From JBAYIE01 sp965279165 (GTDB lineage: Bacteria; Bacteroidota; Bacteroidia; UKL13-3): a DNA stretch of 64,000 nt. Below the pieces are notes generated by a model that saw only the letters and a program-made list of their open reading frames with translations, was not told the DNA's origin and searched no databases. Made by a program: the position numbers and the translations under genes. Below are positions 8,599 to 17,943 of this stretch, piece after piece. Where the stretch lies: assembly GCA_965279165.1 (NCBI GenBank), contig OZ257140.1:682001-746000 (forward strand), written 5' to 3'. How positions within the stretch are numbered: position 1 is the stretch's first letter; every line of letters begins with the position of its first letter.

Positions 8599-9867
8599 AT
8601 GCAGAGAGTGAAAGTATTTAAGTTTGGTGGTGCATCTGTAAAAAATGCGGAGGCCGTTAGAAATGTGGCAACAGTTCTCGACCGGTTTAAGGGAGAACCT
8701 TTACTCATAGTGGTTTCGGCAATGGGCAAAACTACCAACGCAATGGAAAGGCTGGCATCGGCATACTTTCAAAAAGAAGAATCCGTAAAAAATCAGATTT
8801 ACTTGGAGATAAAGCAATTTCATCAAGAGATTATTCAGGATTTGTTAAAAAATAGCATTAGCCATTCTTACGACGATATTGAAAACCTATTTATCGAACT
8901 GGAATGTTTGTTAGAAACGGAGCCGGAATTCGATTTTAGTTTTAATTATGATCAAATTGTTGGCTATGGCGAATTATTCTCTACTAGGATTGTTAGTGCT
9001 TTTTTAAATGAATATGGTATTAAGAACAGATGGATGGATGCCCGCAATTTTATCAGCACCGATAATACCTATCGCGAAGGAAAAGTTAATTGGGATTTAA
9101 CTGCAACCATAATGGATAAGAAACTGCATCCGATTGTTCAAAAACAAATGGTGGTTACACAAGGATTTATCGGCCAGGCTAAAGATTATACTACCACAAC
9201 ACTTGGTAGAGAAGGTTCGGATTATTCGGCGGCTATATTCGCATTTGGACTAAAAGCCGAAAGCGTAACCATTTGGAAAGATGTAGCAGGTGTGATGAAT
9301 GGAGATCCGAAAAAATTTGAGGCAGCAATAAAACTGGATGAGTTAAGTTATTCCCATGCTATCGAAATGGCTTATTACGGCGCTACGGTTATACATCCTA
9401 AAACCATCCAACCGTTGCAAAGTAAGAATATCCCATTACATGTAAAATCCTTTTTAAACCCGGATACTGCCGGCACTTTGGTTTCAAACGTAGTAGAAGA
9501 AAACAGAATACCTGCCTTTATTTCTAAATCCGAACAGTTTTTGTTTTCCATTGCCAGCAGAGACTTTTCATTTATCGTAGAAGATAATCTGAGCCGGATA
9601 TTCTCCATCTTTGCCAGCCATGGGGTAAGAATTAACCTTATGCAAAATTCGGCAATCAGCTTTACAGTTTGTGTAGATAACAAGGGCGAAGAAATAAATC
9701 GTTTAAAAGATGAATTATCGATTCATTACCATATTCGTACCAATCAGAATGCAGAATTGGTTACCATCATGAACTATGATGAAGCATCTATTCAATCAGT
9801 AATTAAAGGCAAAGAAATTCTGATGGAACAACGAACCCGTTCCACAATTCAGTTTGTTATCAAATAA
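8599..9867 (+). CDS. Aspartate kinase
   Basis: It phosphorylates aspartate, the first step towards lysine, threonine and methionine. The 422-aa protein has the kinase start VFKFGGASVKNAEAV, the substrate segment TTTLGREGSDYSAAIFA and KDVAGVMNGDP. A C-terminal ACT regulatory region (from about residue 310) includes FSIFASHGVRINLMQNSA. There is no fused homoserine dehydrogenase, so this is the monofunctional type. Its stop codon directly abuts the ATG of folK. I leave the symbol blank because lysC or thrA-like cannot be told apart here. Confidence 0.93.
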   Translation: MQRVKVFKFGGASVKNAEAVRNVATVLDRFKGEPLLIVVSAMGKTTNAMERLASAYFQKEESVKNQIYLEIKQFHQEIIQDLLKNSISHSYDDIENLFIELECLLETEPEFDFSFNYDQIVGYGELFSTRIVSAFLNEYGIKNRWMDARNFISTDNTYREGKVNWDLTATIMDKKLHPIVQKQMVVTQGFIGQAKDYTTTTLGREGSDYSAAIFAFGLKAESVTIWKDVAGVMNGDPKKFEAAIKLDELSYSHAIEMAYYGATVIHPKTIQPLQSKNIPLHVKSFLNPDTAGTLVSNVVEENRIPAFISKSEQFLFSIASRDFSFIVEDNLSRIFSIFASHGVRINLMQNSAISFTVCVDNKGEEINRLKDELSIHYHIRTNQNAELVTIMNYDEASIQSVIKGKEILMEQRTRSTIQFVIK

Positions 9868-10362
9868 ATGACGGTTACGGATCCTATGAATCATGCGTAC
9901 TTATTAACGGGTAGCAACCGCGAAAACCCTCTTTTACAACTAAGTATAGCTGCCAATAAAATAAGCCAATCAGTTGGATCTATTTTGCAGATTTCTTCCA
10001 TCTATAAAACAGCACCATGGGGTAATACCGATCAAGATTTGTTTTATAACCAGGTAATGCAAATCGAAACAAAACTCGAACCCCAAAAATTGCTGGAAGT
10101 AATTCTTGCCATCGAAACAAATATGGGAAGGGTTCGAGAAAAAAAATGGGAGCCTAGAATTATTGATATTGATATTTTGTTTTTTGAAGACCGTATTCTT
10201 ACCGGTGAATTACAAATACCACATCCTTTGCTCCATTTAAGGCGATTCACCCTTGTTCCTTTGAAACAAATTGCTCCTGATTTAATCCATCCCGTATTGG
10301 GGAAATCCATAACTTTTTTGCTGGATGAATGTCCGGATAAAGGAATGGTTGTACCAAATTAG
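9868..10362 (+). CDS. folK: 2-amino-4-hydroxy-6-hydroxymethyldihydropteridine pyrophosphokinase
   Basis: FolK transfers pyrophosphate from ATP to the pterin precursor of folate. The 164-aa length fits. The family motifs are IYKTAPWGNTDQDLFYNQV and REKKWEPRIIDIDILFFED, followed by IPHPLLHLRRFTLVPL. ATG 9868 starts right after the aspartate kinase stop; a second in-frame ATG lies at 9886. The deoxynucleoside kinase gene follows 17 bp later, so all three probably share a transcript. Confidence 0.94.
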   Translation: MTVTDPMNHAYLLTGSNRENPLLQLSIAANKISQSVGSILQISSIYKTAPWGNTDQDLFYNQVMQIETKLEPQKLLEVILAIETNMGRVREKKWEPRIIDIDILFFEDRILTGELQIPHPLLHLRRFTLVPLKQIAPDLIHPVLGKSITFLLDECPDKGMVVPN

Positions 10363-10379
10363 TACATTGCCGCATTATC

Positions 10380-11033
10380 ATGTCAACCCAACCACCATAT
10401 CGCTATATTACAATCGAAGGAAATATCGGTGCGGGAAAAACTTCACTGGTGAATAAACTGGTAGCCGACTTTAATGCAACCGGAATTTTTGAAGAATTTG
10501 AAGACAATTCATTTCTGCCAAAATTTTATGATAACGGTCCTCGATATGCTTTCCCATTAGAAATGAGTTTTCTTGCATCGAGGTTTAACCAATTAAAAAA
10601 ACGGTTGATTGAAACCGATCTTTTTCAACAAACTATCGTAAGTGATTATATGTTTCCTAAATGTTTGTTGTTTTCGAAACTCAATCTCGATGATGATGAA
10701 TATGAATTATACTTAAAATTATTTGAAATTATAAACTTACAACTTCGTCCTCCTGAATTGCTCGTTTACCTCCACCATCCTGTCGAAAAACTACAATGGA
10801 ATATTGCCAATCGTGGCCGACTTTACGAAAAAAACATTACAGACGAATATCTTCAATCAATCACCGACAGCTATCTTGCCTATTTCAAAGCAAATAGCCA
10901 ACTCCGAATTGTGATAATAGATTGTGCAGCTTTGGATTTTACAAATAACAACGACCATTACGAAAATATAAAAGCCCTCCTTTGTAAAAATTACAACCAG
11001 GGTATTCATTATATAAACTGGTTAATTGAATAA
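10380..11033 (+). CDS. Deoxynucleoside kinase
   Basis: It phosphorylates deoxynucleosides for salvage. The 217-aa protein belongs to the dCK/dGK/TK2-like family. It has the P-loop IEGNIGAGKTSLVNKL near the N-terminus, FPLEMSFLASRF (substrate site), and IANRGRLYEKNI, the LID-type arginine motif. Substrate specificity cannot be decided from sequence. Pairing with folK is common in Bacteroidota. Confidence 0.93.
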   Translation: MSTQPPYRYITIEGNIGAGKTSLVNKLVADFNATGIFEEFEDNSFLPKFYDNGPRYAFPLEMSFLASRFNQLKKRLIETDLFQQTIVSDYMFPKCLLFSKLNLDDDEYELYLKLFEIINLQLRPPELLVYLHHPVEKLQWNIANRGRLYEKNITDEYLQSITDSYLAYFKANSQLRIVIIDCAALDFTNNNDHYENIKALLCKNYNQGIHYINWLIE

Positions 11034-11047
11034 TCCATTCGCACCCA

Positions 11048-11635
11048 TTGAGTATACTAAGCTTACATTATTTGCCAAATTTATACTGGTTCAGACAATT
11101 GCTTACCGAAGATTGCATAATCGATACGCATGAACACTTTCTCAAACAAACCTACCGCAACCGTTGCACTATTTTAACCGCAAACGGACCATTAAACCTA
11201 ACTATACCGGTACATAAAAAACAACATATGCCTGTTGCCGATATACGAATTGATAATTCATTCAGATGGCAAAAACAACATTGGGATGCGATTGTTTCGG
11301 CATATAATTCGTCGCCATATTTTCTGTATTTCCGACATCATTTCGAAAAATTATACCATACACAGTATACTTATCTGAAAGACTTTAACACCGATATCCT
11401 CTTTATTTGTTTAATGCTATTACAAATCGAAAACAAATTAAATTTCAGCACCGCATACTTGGAATCGCCTGCGAACGACCTTAGGGAAATGATTCATCCG
11501 AAAAAACCAATTGATTTTGCATGGAAGGCATATCCTCAAGTGTTTTCAGAAAAATTTAGTTTTTATCCCAACTTGAGTATACTGGATATTTTAATGATGC
11601 AAGGAAAAGAAGCAGTAGACTATTTGAAGTCGTAA
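11048..11635 (+). CDS. WbqC-like family protein
   Basis: This 195-aa protein has the typical WbqC start: LHYLPNLYWFRQLL, then HEHFLKQTYRNRC, GPLNLTIPV, WQKQHWDAI and YNSSPYFLYF. The family is widespread in Bacteroidota. It includes proteins in O-antigen loci, but no reaction has been firmly shown for this branch. The start shown is TTG 11048, the only start that keeps the conserved N-terminus. It ends 1 bp before the convergent GNAT-nitrilase gene. Confidence 0.88.
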   Translation: MSILSLHYLPNLYWFRQLLTEDCIIDTHEHFLKQTYRNRCTILTANGPLNLTIPVHKKQHMPVADIRIDNSFRWQKQHWDAIVSAYNSSPYFLYFRHHFEKLYHTQYTYLKDFNTDILFICLMLLQIENKLNFSTAYLESPANDLREMIHPKKPIDFAWKAYPQVFSEKFSFYPNLSILDILMMQGKEAVDYLKS

Positions 11636-11636
11636 A

Positions 11637-13169
11637 CTATTTCTCTACCACTTCATACATATCCAGTCTGCGGTCCTTCCAATTTAAAACGGTTCCTGTA
11701 TTACGTGCTCTTTCTAATGCAGCAAGATCGAGATCAGCAATAACCACCGTTTCAATATTGGTACTACACTCCCCTGCTATGGCATCGGGCGGAAAAGCAA
11801 AATCACTTGGTGTATAAATACCGGATTGTGCATAGTTTATATCCATATTATCTACCGAAGGAATATTACCAATAGTACCGGCTGTTGCAACAAAAATTTG
11901 ATTTTCGACAGCACGGCTTTGTGCGCATATTTTAACACGTAGATGCCCGTGTTTTTCATCTGTGGAGAATGGCACAAACAATATTTTTGCACCCTTTTGG
12001 CAAGCCACCCTGCTCATCTCCGGAAACTCTACATCATAACAGATATTAATAGCTACTTTGCCACAATCGGTATTAAAAACTTTAATTTCATTACCGGCTT
12101 TCACTCCCCACCACTTTGCTTCGTTGGAAGTGATATGTATCTTATATTGTTTTTCAAAAGTGCCATCCCGTTTAAACAAGTAAGAAATATTATACAAATT
12201 CTCGTTTTCTACTTGCAAATGTGTTCCTGCAATAATGTTGATATTGTATTCCATAGATAACCTAGAGAACAATGCAATATAATCTTCTGTATACTCATCA
12301 ATTTTTCGGATACTATCCTCCGGACTCATCTTCTTATACTCATGTAAGGAAAGCAGTTGGGTTGTAAATAATTCAGGAAACAATACAAAATCTGATTTGT
12401 AGTTGGATGCCACATCGGTAAAATATTCGCACTGTTGGGCAAATTCTTTAAATGATTTTATCTTTCGTAACTCATATTGAATGGAACAGATTCTCACCTT
12501 TTTCATCAACACACTTCTTTCCCTGGTTTCAGGAATATAATCAAGGTTAATCCACTCCAATAAAGTAGCATTACCTAAACTCTCCATATCATCCGGGAGA
12601 TAATCTTTAATTATTCGCTGAATGGTAAATCCCTGTGATAACTGAAAAGTTAAAACCGGATCTTTTATTTTCTTATCAATAACTCGTTTAACATAAGCCC
12701 TAACACCTAATTTATCTGAATGCCTGTGGTAATTTGGCAATCGCCCGCCAATTAAAATCGCTTTTAAATTTCTTTCCACACACAATTGGCGGCGCATATC
12801 ATATAAACGACGCCCAATTTTCAATCCCTGATAATCCGGGTGAACCATCACTTCAATTCCATAAAGGGTATCTCCTTCTTCATCGTGGTTAGTTATATAG
12901 CCATTATCGCAAATCTCTTTCCAGGTATGGTCATCGTCGTATTCATCCCAACTAATTATCAAACTGGTTGCAGATCCAACAATTTTTCCTTCGTATTCTA
13001 TCACTTGCATCCCATTTCTAAAATACCGATATTGGCTATCGAGCATTTCATATGTCCATGGTTCTGAATCCGGAAAACAGATTTTGGATAAACCAATAAT
13101 TTCATCAAAGTCGTGACGTTCGGTAAGTCTTTCGATTAATTTAGGCTTTCGGGATGAACGTGTTTTCAT
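11637..13169 (-). CDS. GNAT acetyltransferase fused to a carbon-nitrogen hydrolase
   Basis: This 510-aa protein has two domains. Residues about 10-215 form a GNAT N-acetyltransferase with the acetyl-CoA loop VHPDYQGLKIGRRLYD. Residues about 223-505 form a nitrilase-type amidohydrolase. Its catalytic triad is Glu266 (FPELF), Lys343 (QYKIHIT) and Cys377 (NICYDVEFPE). This fusion occurs in many Bacteroidota and other bacteria; the natural substrate is unknown, and amide hydrolysis linked to acyl transfer is an inference. Both active sites look complete. Confidence 0.93.
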   Translation of the reverse strand: MKTRSSRKPKLIERLTERHDFDEIIGLSKICFPDSEPWTYEMLDSQYRYFRNGMQVIEYEGKIVGSATSLIISWDEYDDDHTWKEICDNGYITNHDEEGDTLYGIEVMVHPDYQGLKIGRRLYDMRRQLCVERNLKAILIGGRLPNYHRHSDKLGVRAYVKRVIDKKIKDPVLTFQLSQGFTIQRIIKDYLPDDMESLGNATLLEWINLDYIPETRERSVLMKKVRICSIQYELRKIKSFKEFAQQCEYFTDVASNYKSDFVLFPELFTTQLLSLHEYKKMSPEDSIRKIDEYTEDYIALFSRLSMEYNINIIAGTHLQVENENLYNISYLFKRDGTFEKQYKIHITSNEAKWWGVKAGNEIKVFNTDCGKVAINICYDVEFPEMSRVACQKGAKILFVPFSTDEKHGHLRVKICAQSRAVENQIFVATAGTIGNIPSVDNMDINYAQSGIYTPSDFAFPPDAIAGECSTNIETVVIADLDLAALERARNTGTVLNWKDRRLDMYEVVEK

Positions 13170-13213
13170 TGCTTATTTTTTTTCAAATATCTGTAAGTAT
13201 TTAATATATCTAA

Positions 13214-14221
13214 CTAGTTAACCGTTTTTACTTTCCGTTTATTCAAATCATAAATCATCCATAAATACCCTAAAGTTCCTGTAACAAACGTTAAAACAGC
13301 CTGCGCACCATGAATAACTATTGCCAATGCATTTCCTGTAACCAAGGATAACCCCATTAAAACCAGTGTCCGACTTACAATAAAATGATAAGCTCCCATT
13401 CCTCCGCCTTGTACCGGTATCGATCTACCGAAACTACCAACAACCATCACCAGAAATGCATCCTTCCAAGTTAAATGCATGCTGCTATCAAATAAATAAA
13501 ACCATAGAAATGTCATCAAATAATAGCAAATCCAAATTCCAATGGTATAGATCCAAAAATCTATACGCAATACTGCTTTTCTTAATCCTTGTATGGCATT
13601 TCGGTATCGTTGCATGAGTTGATGGAAAACCTTTTTACGAATTCCTACATAAAGTAGGATTACGATGGCGCTGATAACCAATAGCAATACAATATAAAAA
13701 GATGATGTATTAGCCAATGGCCTCCAGCTATTTCGATTGAAATCAAATACTGCCAACAACAAATTACCATTCATAATTACAGCAACCAATAACAAACCAA
13801 ACAAAACTATGGTATCCAGAATGCGTTCAATAACAATTGAAATCAGGGTAAAATCAACTTTTATATTATCGGTTTTCTTGAGAATCAATGCCCGAGAAAC
13901 TTCTCCTAAACGCGGTACGATAAAACTTACCAAATAACCCATACATAGCGCTGCGTACAAACTTCTTTTTCTACAAACTTCCCCCATTTCCTTTAACATC
14001 AGGTTCCATCGTAAAATCCGCAATCCGTAACCCGTCATCGATATCGCAAAAACAGGTATACAAATAAAATAATCACCTGTTAGTAATTCCTGCTGCAATA
14101 AATCAAGATTAATTTTGCTGAGCGAAAACCAAATCAGCAAAACGCCCACCAAAAGTAGAACCATAAATTGCACGCTATTTATCAACCATTTATTCATGAA
14201 AACATTTTCAACTTTGTGCAT
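13214..14221 (-). CDS. Flippase-like / lysylphosphatidylglycerol synthase-type membrane protein
   Basis: This 335-aa integral membrane protein has about eight helices and the UPF0104 (YbhN-like, LPG_synthase_TM) pattern: SLYAALCMGYLVSFIVPRLG near residue 90, and PVQGGGMGAYHFIVSRTLVL near residue 275. Family members move or modify lipids, but no substrate is evident. There are two possible starts, 14221 (used) and an ATG eight codons later. It is divergent from the heparinase-like gene with a 39-bp gap. Confidence 0.85.
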   Translation of the reverse strand: MHKVENVFMNKWLINSVQFMVLLLVGVLLIWFSLSKINLDLLQQELLTGDYFICIPVFAISMTGYGLRILRWNLMLKEMGEVCRKRSLYAALCMGYLVSFIVPRLGEVSRALILKKTDNIKVDFTLISIVIERILDTIVLFGLLLVAVIMNGNLLLAVFDFNRNSWRPLANTSSFYIVLLLVISAIVILLYVGIRKKVFHQLMQRYRNAIQGLRKAVLRIDFWIYTIGIWICYYLMTFLWFYLFDSSMHLTWKDAFLVMVVGSFGRSIPVQGGGMGAYHFIVSRTLVLMGLSLVTGNALAIVIHGAQAVLTFVTGTLGYLWMIYDLNKRKVKTVN

Positions 14222-14245
14222 TTTAGATAATTTTCAGTAAATTCG
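14213..14245 (+). promoter_or_regulatory. Candidate promoter of the heparinase-like gene
   Basis: TTTG at 14213-14216 and TAAATTCG at 14238-14245 are 21 bp apart. The second box differs from TAnnTTTG at one position. Transcription would start near 14252, nine bases before the ATG at 14261. The -33 box lies within the first codons of the divergent gene. Confidence 0.4.
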
Positions 14246-14260
14246 GCAACTAACTATAGC

Positions 14261-16966
14261 ATGACGATGAAAAAAATATCAATACTATCCTTGATTCTTG
14301 CACTTTTTGTTCAATATACAACAGTAGCACAAACAGGATTTCCGTGGAAACCCGCAAATGCGGATACAACTTTTCCGCGTACCATTATTCATAGCTGGGA
14401 AATTCCGGATGTAAAAGCATCCTTGGCTGCAGGACAAAACCTAGATGTTTATAAAAATTTATATAGTGCAGCAATTGTATCAGTTCCATCCGGGAATAGT
14501 ACTATTAGCGAACGATCGGACCGCGCCACCATTGCTAAAAATGCTGCCTATGTATATTTACTCGGCATAAAACCAAACGGCAACACCACTGCCAATTTAT
14601 TACCTGCCGAAAAAACAGCATTTAAAAACAAAGCAATTTCTTTGTTAGAACAAACCAATACTTACGTATACAGTTTAAGCTTGGATAGTCCGTTAAATTT
14701 CGACTTATGGCAATATCTTTCCAAGTACATGATCATGGAAATTGAAGCATACGATTTTTTAAAAGGAGCCGGCGTTCATGATTCTGAATTGGTTGTTTCA
14801 AAAAATGCACTGAAGAACTGGATAGGTAATTTATACTATAATACCACGATAGGTATTGCCGGTACAAATTTCTTTCAAGGGGCAAAAAACAACCATGCAT
14901 TAATGTCGGCAGGAGCTATTGGCTTAGCAGCAGTAGTATTCAATGACTTAACTGACACTGTAGATAAATTCAGGCCAATCAATTGGATAAACTGTGCGAT
15001 GTGGAATATACACAATGTGCTATGGTGGGATATTCGGCGAACATCCGATGTAAAGAAAAACAGTGGCTATGCAGAAGGAACCTATTATTTCCGTTATGCC
15101 TTTGTAAACTTACTTCCCTTCTTTAAAGCAATGGGAAATTTTTTACCGGATACAACGGTATATTATAACTTTAATTTAATCGACCGCAAAATTCGTAATC
15201 CATGGTATGATACCAATTATGTAAAGTTGTATGATTGGATTGCTTCTATCAGGTTTCCGGATGGAAGAATTCCTCCAATTGAAGATTCTTACGTAACTAA
15301 AATGTTTCCTGAGTTAGCCATCTTACGCCAACAAAAATATTTGTGGCAAATGAATTTCTCTAATCTTGACTCTTTACAGGATAATACTTTTAACAAACAA
15401 ATAACCGGTATCTATGATATGCGTGCAGATTATATTTCCGCTAATCTAACACCTCAACCAAGGGTCGACAGTTCATTTGTAACCTTGCCGGATGCAGGTA
15501 TTGCGGTATTTAGAACCGGCAATGATTCAGCTGCAACTTATCTTGCACTATTAGGCAGAAATGGCGGCTCCTTGTTTGCATCCGAATCCCACAACCAAGC
15601 AGATGAAGCCAGCTTTATGATGATGGTTAATGGCCAAATGATGGCAATGGATCCCGGATATTTACACTATGTATTACGTGACAGTGTTGCAACAGCAGAT
15701 CAACATAACACCATATTGGTTGACGGAAAAGCTACGGATATTGGATACCCTGGCAAATCAAATGGAGCAAATGCTTATATCGAAAAATATTTTAGTTCTA
15801 GTGTACAGAATTATGCAGAAGTAAGAACAGCCTACCAACAGGCAAATATCAACCGTAAAATTATGCATGTCAGAAATAAATATTTTCTGATGATTGACCA
15901 TATGAATAGTGCTAGTCCACGCGAATATTCGATGTTGATACATGGTTATGGAACCAACGGTTTAGACAGTGTTTATAATGGCAAGTTTTTTGATTTCACC
16001 AACAACAAACGTGCGGCTTGGAAACGCAAACAGTCGGGACTATACACCTATACCAATAGTGATTTACCTTTTTCCATTTCCACTAAACAAGGGCGTCATG
16101 AGCATACCTATTTTTTTATTCAACACCATATTTATACCAGTGCCAATAGCCAGCCTAATACGAACATGAGTTATATGACCGTGTTGCAACCATTTAAAAA
16201 CATGGCAACAGATACATTTCCGGTTACTACTTTCAACATGAATGGCGCCTTGGGATATAAAATAACGGAAGGTTCTAATTTAGACATTGCCATTTCTAAA
16301 TCCTTTGGTAACGCAATTACCATTAACAAAGCTACAACCGGATTAACCTATACTTATGCGACAGATGCACCTTTCTTCTGGTCTTCTGAAGTACCGGGTG
16401 GCGCAGTTAATGATCTGTTTGTATATCAAGCAACTCATTTAACAAAAGACAACGATACCTTACTCACAACCGATAAACCATTTAATATCCAATATTTATC
16501 TAACGGAAATAAATCGTATAAAGGTTTTGCCGGAGATTCCGGAATGGTGCATTTTCATACCGGTGGTTATCCTTACCAAGTATTAGGCCCTGGTGTTTGG
16601 TCAATGAAATATGATTCAATCCGTAAAATCGGTTCTGTTTATTTCGGAAAAGCTACCAACTTCGTTATTAATATAGATGATTCTAAAGTTGGATTAAATG
16701 AAGTAGAAGAACAACTTGGTCTTACCGCATTCCCTAACCCGGCTTCTGATTTTGTAAATATCCGCTTGGATCAAACTACCAACAATGGCAGTTTTATTCA
16801 TGTATATGATATATCCGGCAAAATGGTGGTGAACCAGGAATTACCTTCCCGTACCAACGAATTTCAATTACCAACCGGTCATCTTGATCAAGGAATTTAC
16901 TTCCTGCGCATCACAGATCCATTTGGTCAAAGTTCGAAAACGATCAAGCTTTTGTTAACGCGCTAA
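14261..16966 (+). CDS. Secreted heparinase II/III-like polysaccharide lyase with T9SS sorting domain
   Basis: This 901-aa protein has a signal peptide (residues about 1-23, ending TVAQ), then an alpha-helical toroid region (about 50-390). A beta-sheet heparinase II/III-like domain follows (about 400-720), with SHNQADEASFMMMVNGQMM, MDPGYLHY and DQHNTILVDGK, which hold the conserved His and Asn of this lyase family. The last 75 residues are a type A T9SS sorting domain (LTAFPNPASDFVNIRL to the C-terminus), so it is exported to the cell surface. The substrate is likely an acidic polysaccharide, but which one is unknown. No sulfatases or SusCD genes lie nearby. Confidence 0.85.
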   Translation: MTMKKISILSLILALFVQYTTVAQTGFPWKPANADTTFPRTIIHSWEIPDVKASLAAGQNLDVYKNLYSAAIVSVPSGNSTISERSDRATIAKNAAYVYLLGIKPNGNTTANLLPAEKTAFKNKAISLLEQTNTYVYSLSLDSPLNFDLWQYLSKYMIMEIEAYDFLKGAGVHDSELVVSKNALKNWIGNLYYNTTIGIAGTNFFQGAKNNHALMSAGAIGLAAVVFNDLTDTVDKFRPINWINCAMWNIHNVLWWDIRRTSDVKKNSGYAEGTYYFRYAFVNLLPFFKAMGNFLPDTTVYYNFNLIDRKIRNPWYDTNYVKLYDWIASIRFPDGRIPPIEDSYVTKMFPELAILRQQKYLWQMNFSNLDSLQDNTFNKQITGIYDMRADYISANLTPQPRVDSSFVTLPDAGIAVFRTGNDSAATYLALLGRNGGSLFASESHNQADEASFMMMVNGQMMAMDPGYLHYVLRDSVATADQHNTILVDGKATDIGYPGKSNGANAYIEKYFSSSVQNYAEVRTAYQQANINRKIMHVRNKYFLMIDHMNSASPREYSMLIHGYGTNGLDSVYNGKFFDFTNNKRAAWKRKQSGLYTYTNSDLPFSISTKQGRHEHTYFFIQHHIYTSANSQPNTNMSYMTVLQPFKNMATDTFPVTTFNMNGALGYKITEGSNLDIAISKSFGNAITINKATTGLTYTYATDAPFFWSSEVPGGAVNDLFVYQATHLTKDNDTLLTTDKPFNIQYLSNGNKSYKGFAGDSGMVHFHTGGYPYQVLGPGVWSMKYDSIRKIGSVYFGKATNFVINIDDSKVGLNEVEEQLGLTAFPNPASDFVNIRLDQTTNNGSFIHVYDISGKMVVNQELPSRTNEFQLPTGHLDQGIYFLRITDPFGQSSKTIKLLLTR

Positions 16967-16973
16967 CCTTTAT

Positions 16974-17834
16974 TTACAATCGGCCGTTAAATACATTGGC
17001 AGAATGTAACATGGATAAATTAAATGCATCCATGTTAATTCCTGTTTCCGTATTTAATTGACTAAAGTATTGTAATAAATTCTCGGTAGGCATATTCCCG
17101 GTTAAGGTATCGGAAGCCATCGGGCATCCTCCATATCCTTTGATGGCACCATCAAATCGCAAACAACCATTGCTATATGCTGCATGTACCTTTTCTTCCC
17201 ATGTATTTGGAGTGGTATGCAGATGGGCTCCGAATTCAATGTTCGGAAAAGCCGGAATAAGATTTTTAAATAAATAGGAAATCGAATTAATATCCGCAAT
17301 TCCTATGGTATCGGAGAGAGAAATGGTTCGTACACCTATTTGGTTCATTTCTTTAACCCATCTTTCAACCGTTTCCACATTCCAAACATCACCATATGGA
17401 TTTCCAAACCCCATGGAAATATATATAACCAACTCTTTGTCTTTAGAAACACATAATTCTTGAATAATTTTTACATTTTCCATGGATTCCATCATACCGG
17501 TGTTGGTGTTTCGCCGTTGAAAGGTTTCAGAAATCGAAAATGGAAATCCTAAGTACTTAATCTCCTCATGCCTAAGTGCTTGCTCCACCCCTTTCAAATT
17601 TGCTACAATAGCAAGAAGCTTTGTTTTCGTATTACTTAAATCAAGTTTTGCCAAAACTTCCTCTGTATCTGCAAGTTGTGGTATAGCTTTTGGAGAAACA
17701 AAGGAGCCAAAATCAAGTGTATCAAATCCAACCCGGAGCAAATGATTGATATACGATATCTTTAATTCCGTTGGAATAAAGTCGTGAATACCTTGCATGG
17801 CATCTCTGGGACATTCGATAATTTTTACATTCAT
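16974..17834 (-). CDS. Hydroxymethylglutaryl-CoA lyase family protein
   Basis: It cleaves HMG-CoA to acetoacetate and acetyl-CoA, or catalyses a related pyruvate-family reaction. The 286-aa TIM-barrel shows the start ECPRDAMQGIHDFIPTELK and VGFDTLDFGSFVSPKAIPQ. SLSDTIGIAD follows, then the HxH metal site in GAHLHTTPNTWEEK and the Cys loop GYGGCPMASDTLTGNMPTE. These match HMG-CoA lyases of leucine degradation. It is convergent with the heparinase-like gene (7 bp apart) and divergent from the DUF349 gene. Confidence 0.9.
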   Translation of the reverse strand: MNVKIIECPRDAMQGIHDFIPTELKISYINHLLRVGFDTLDFGSFVSPKAIPQLADTEEVLAKLDLSNTKTKLLAIVANLKGVEQALRHEEIKYLGFPFSISETFQRRNTNTGMMESMENVKIIQELCVSKDKELVIYISMGFGNPYGDVWNVETVERWVKEMNQIGVRTISLSDTIGIADINSISYLFKNLIPAFPNIEFGAHLHTTPNTWEEKVHAAYSNGCLRFDGAIKGYGGCPMASDTLTGNMPTENLLQYFSQLNTETGINMDAFNLSMLHSANVFNGRL

Positions 17835-17885
17835 ATTAAAAAAATAAACAATCTATTGAGGAAACAAAATTATTCAATTATTACA

Positions 17886-17893
17886 TACCTTTG
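17886..17893 (+). promoter_or_regulatory. Candidate -7 box of the DUF349 gene
   Basis: TACCTTTG at 17886-17893 matches TAnnTTTG and lies 51 bp before the ATG at 17944. No good -33 box is visible. On the other strand, TAATTTTG at 17872-17865 may serve the HMG-CoA lyase gene in the same way. Confidence 0.35.
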
Positions 17894-17943
17894 ACATCCT
17901 TTGCTTTTGCCAATATGCAAGAGTAAAAAGACAATATCTAATT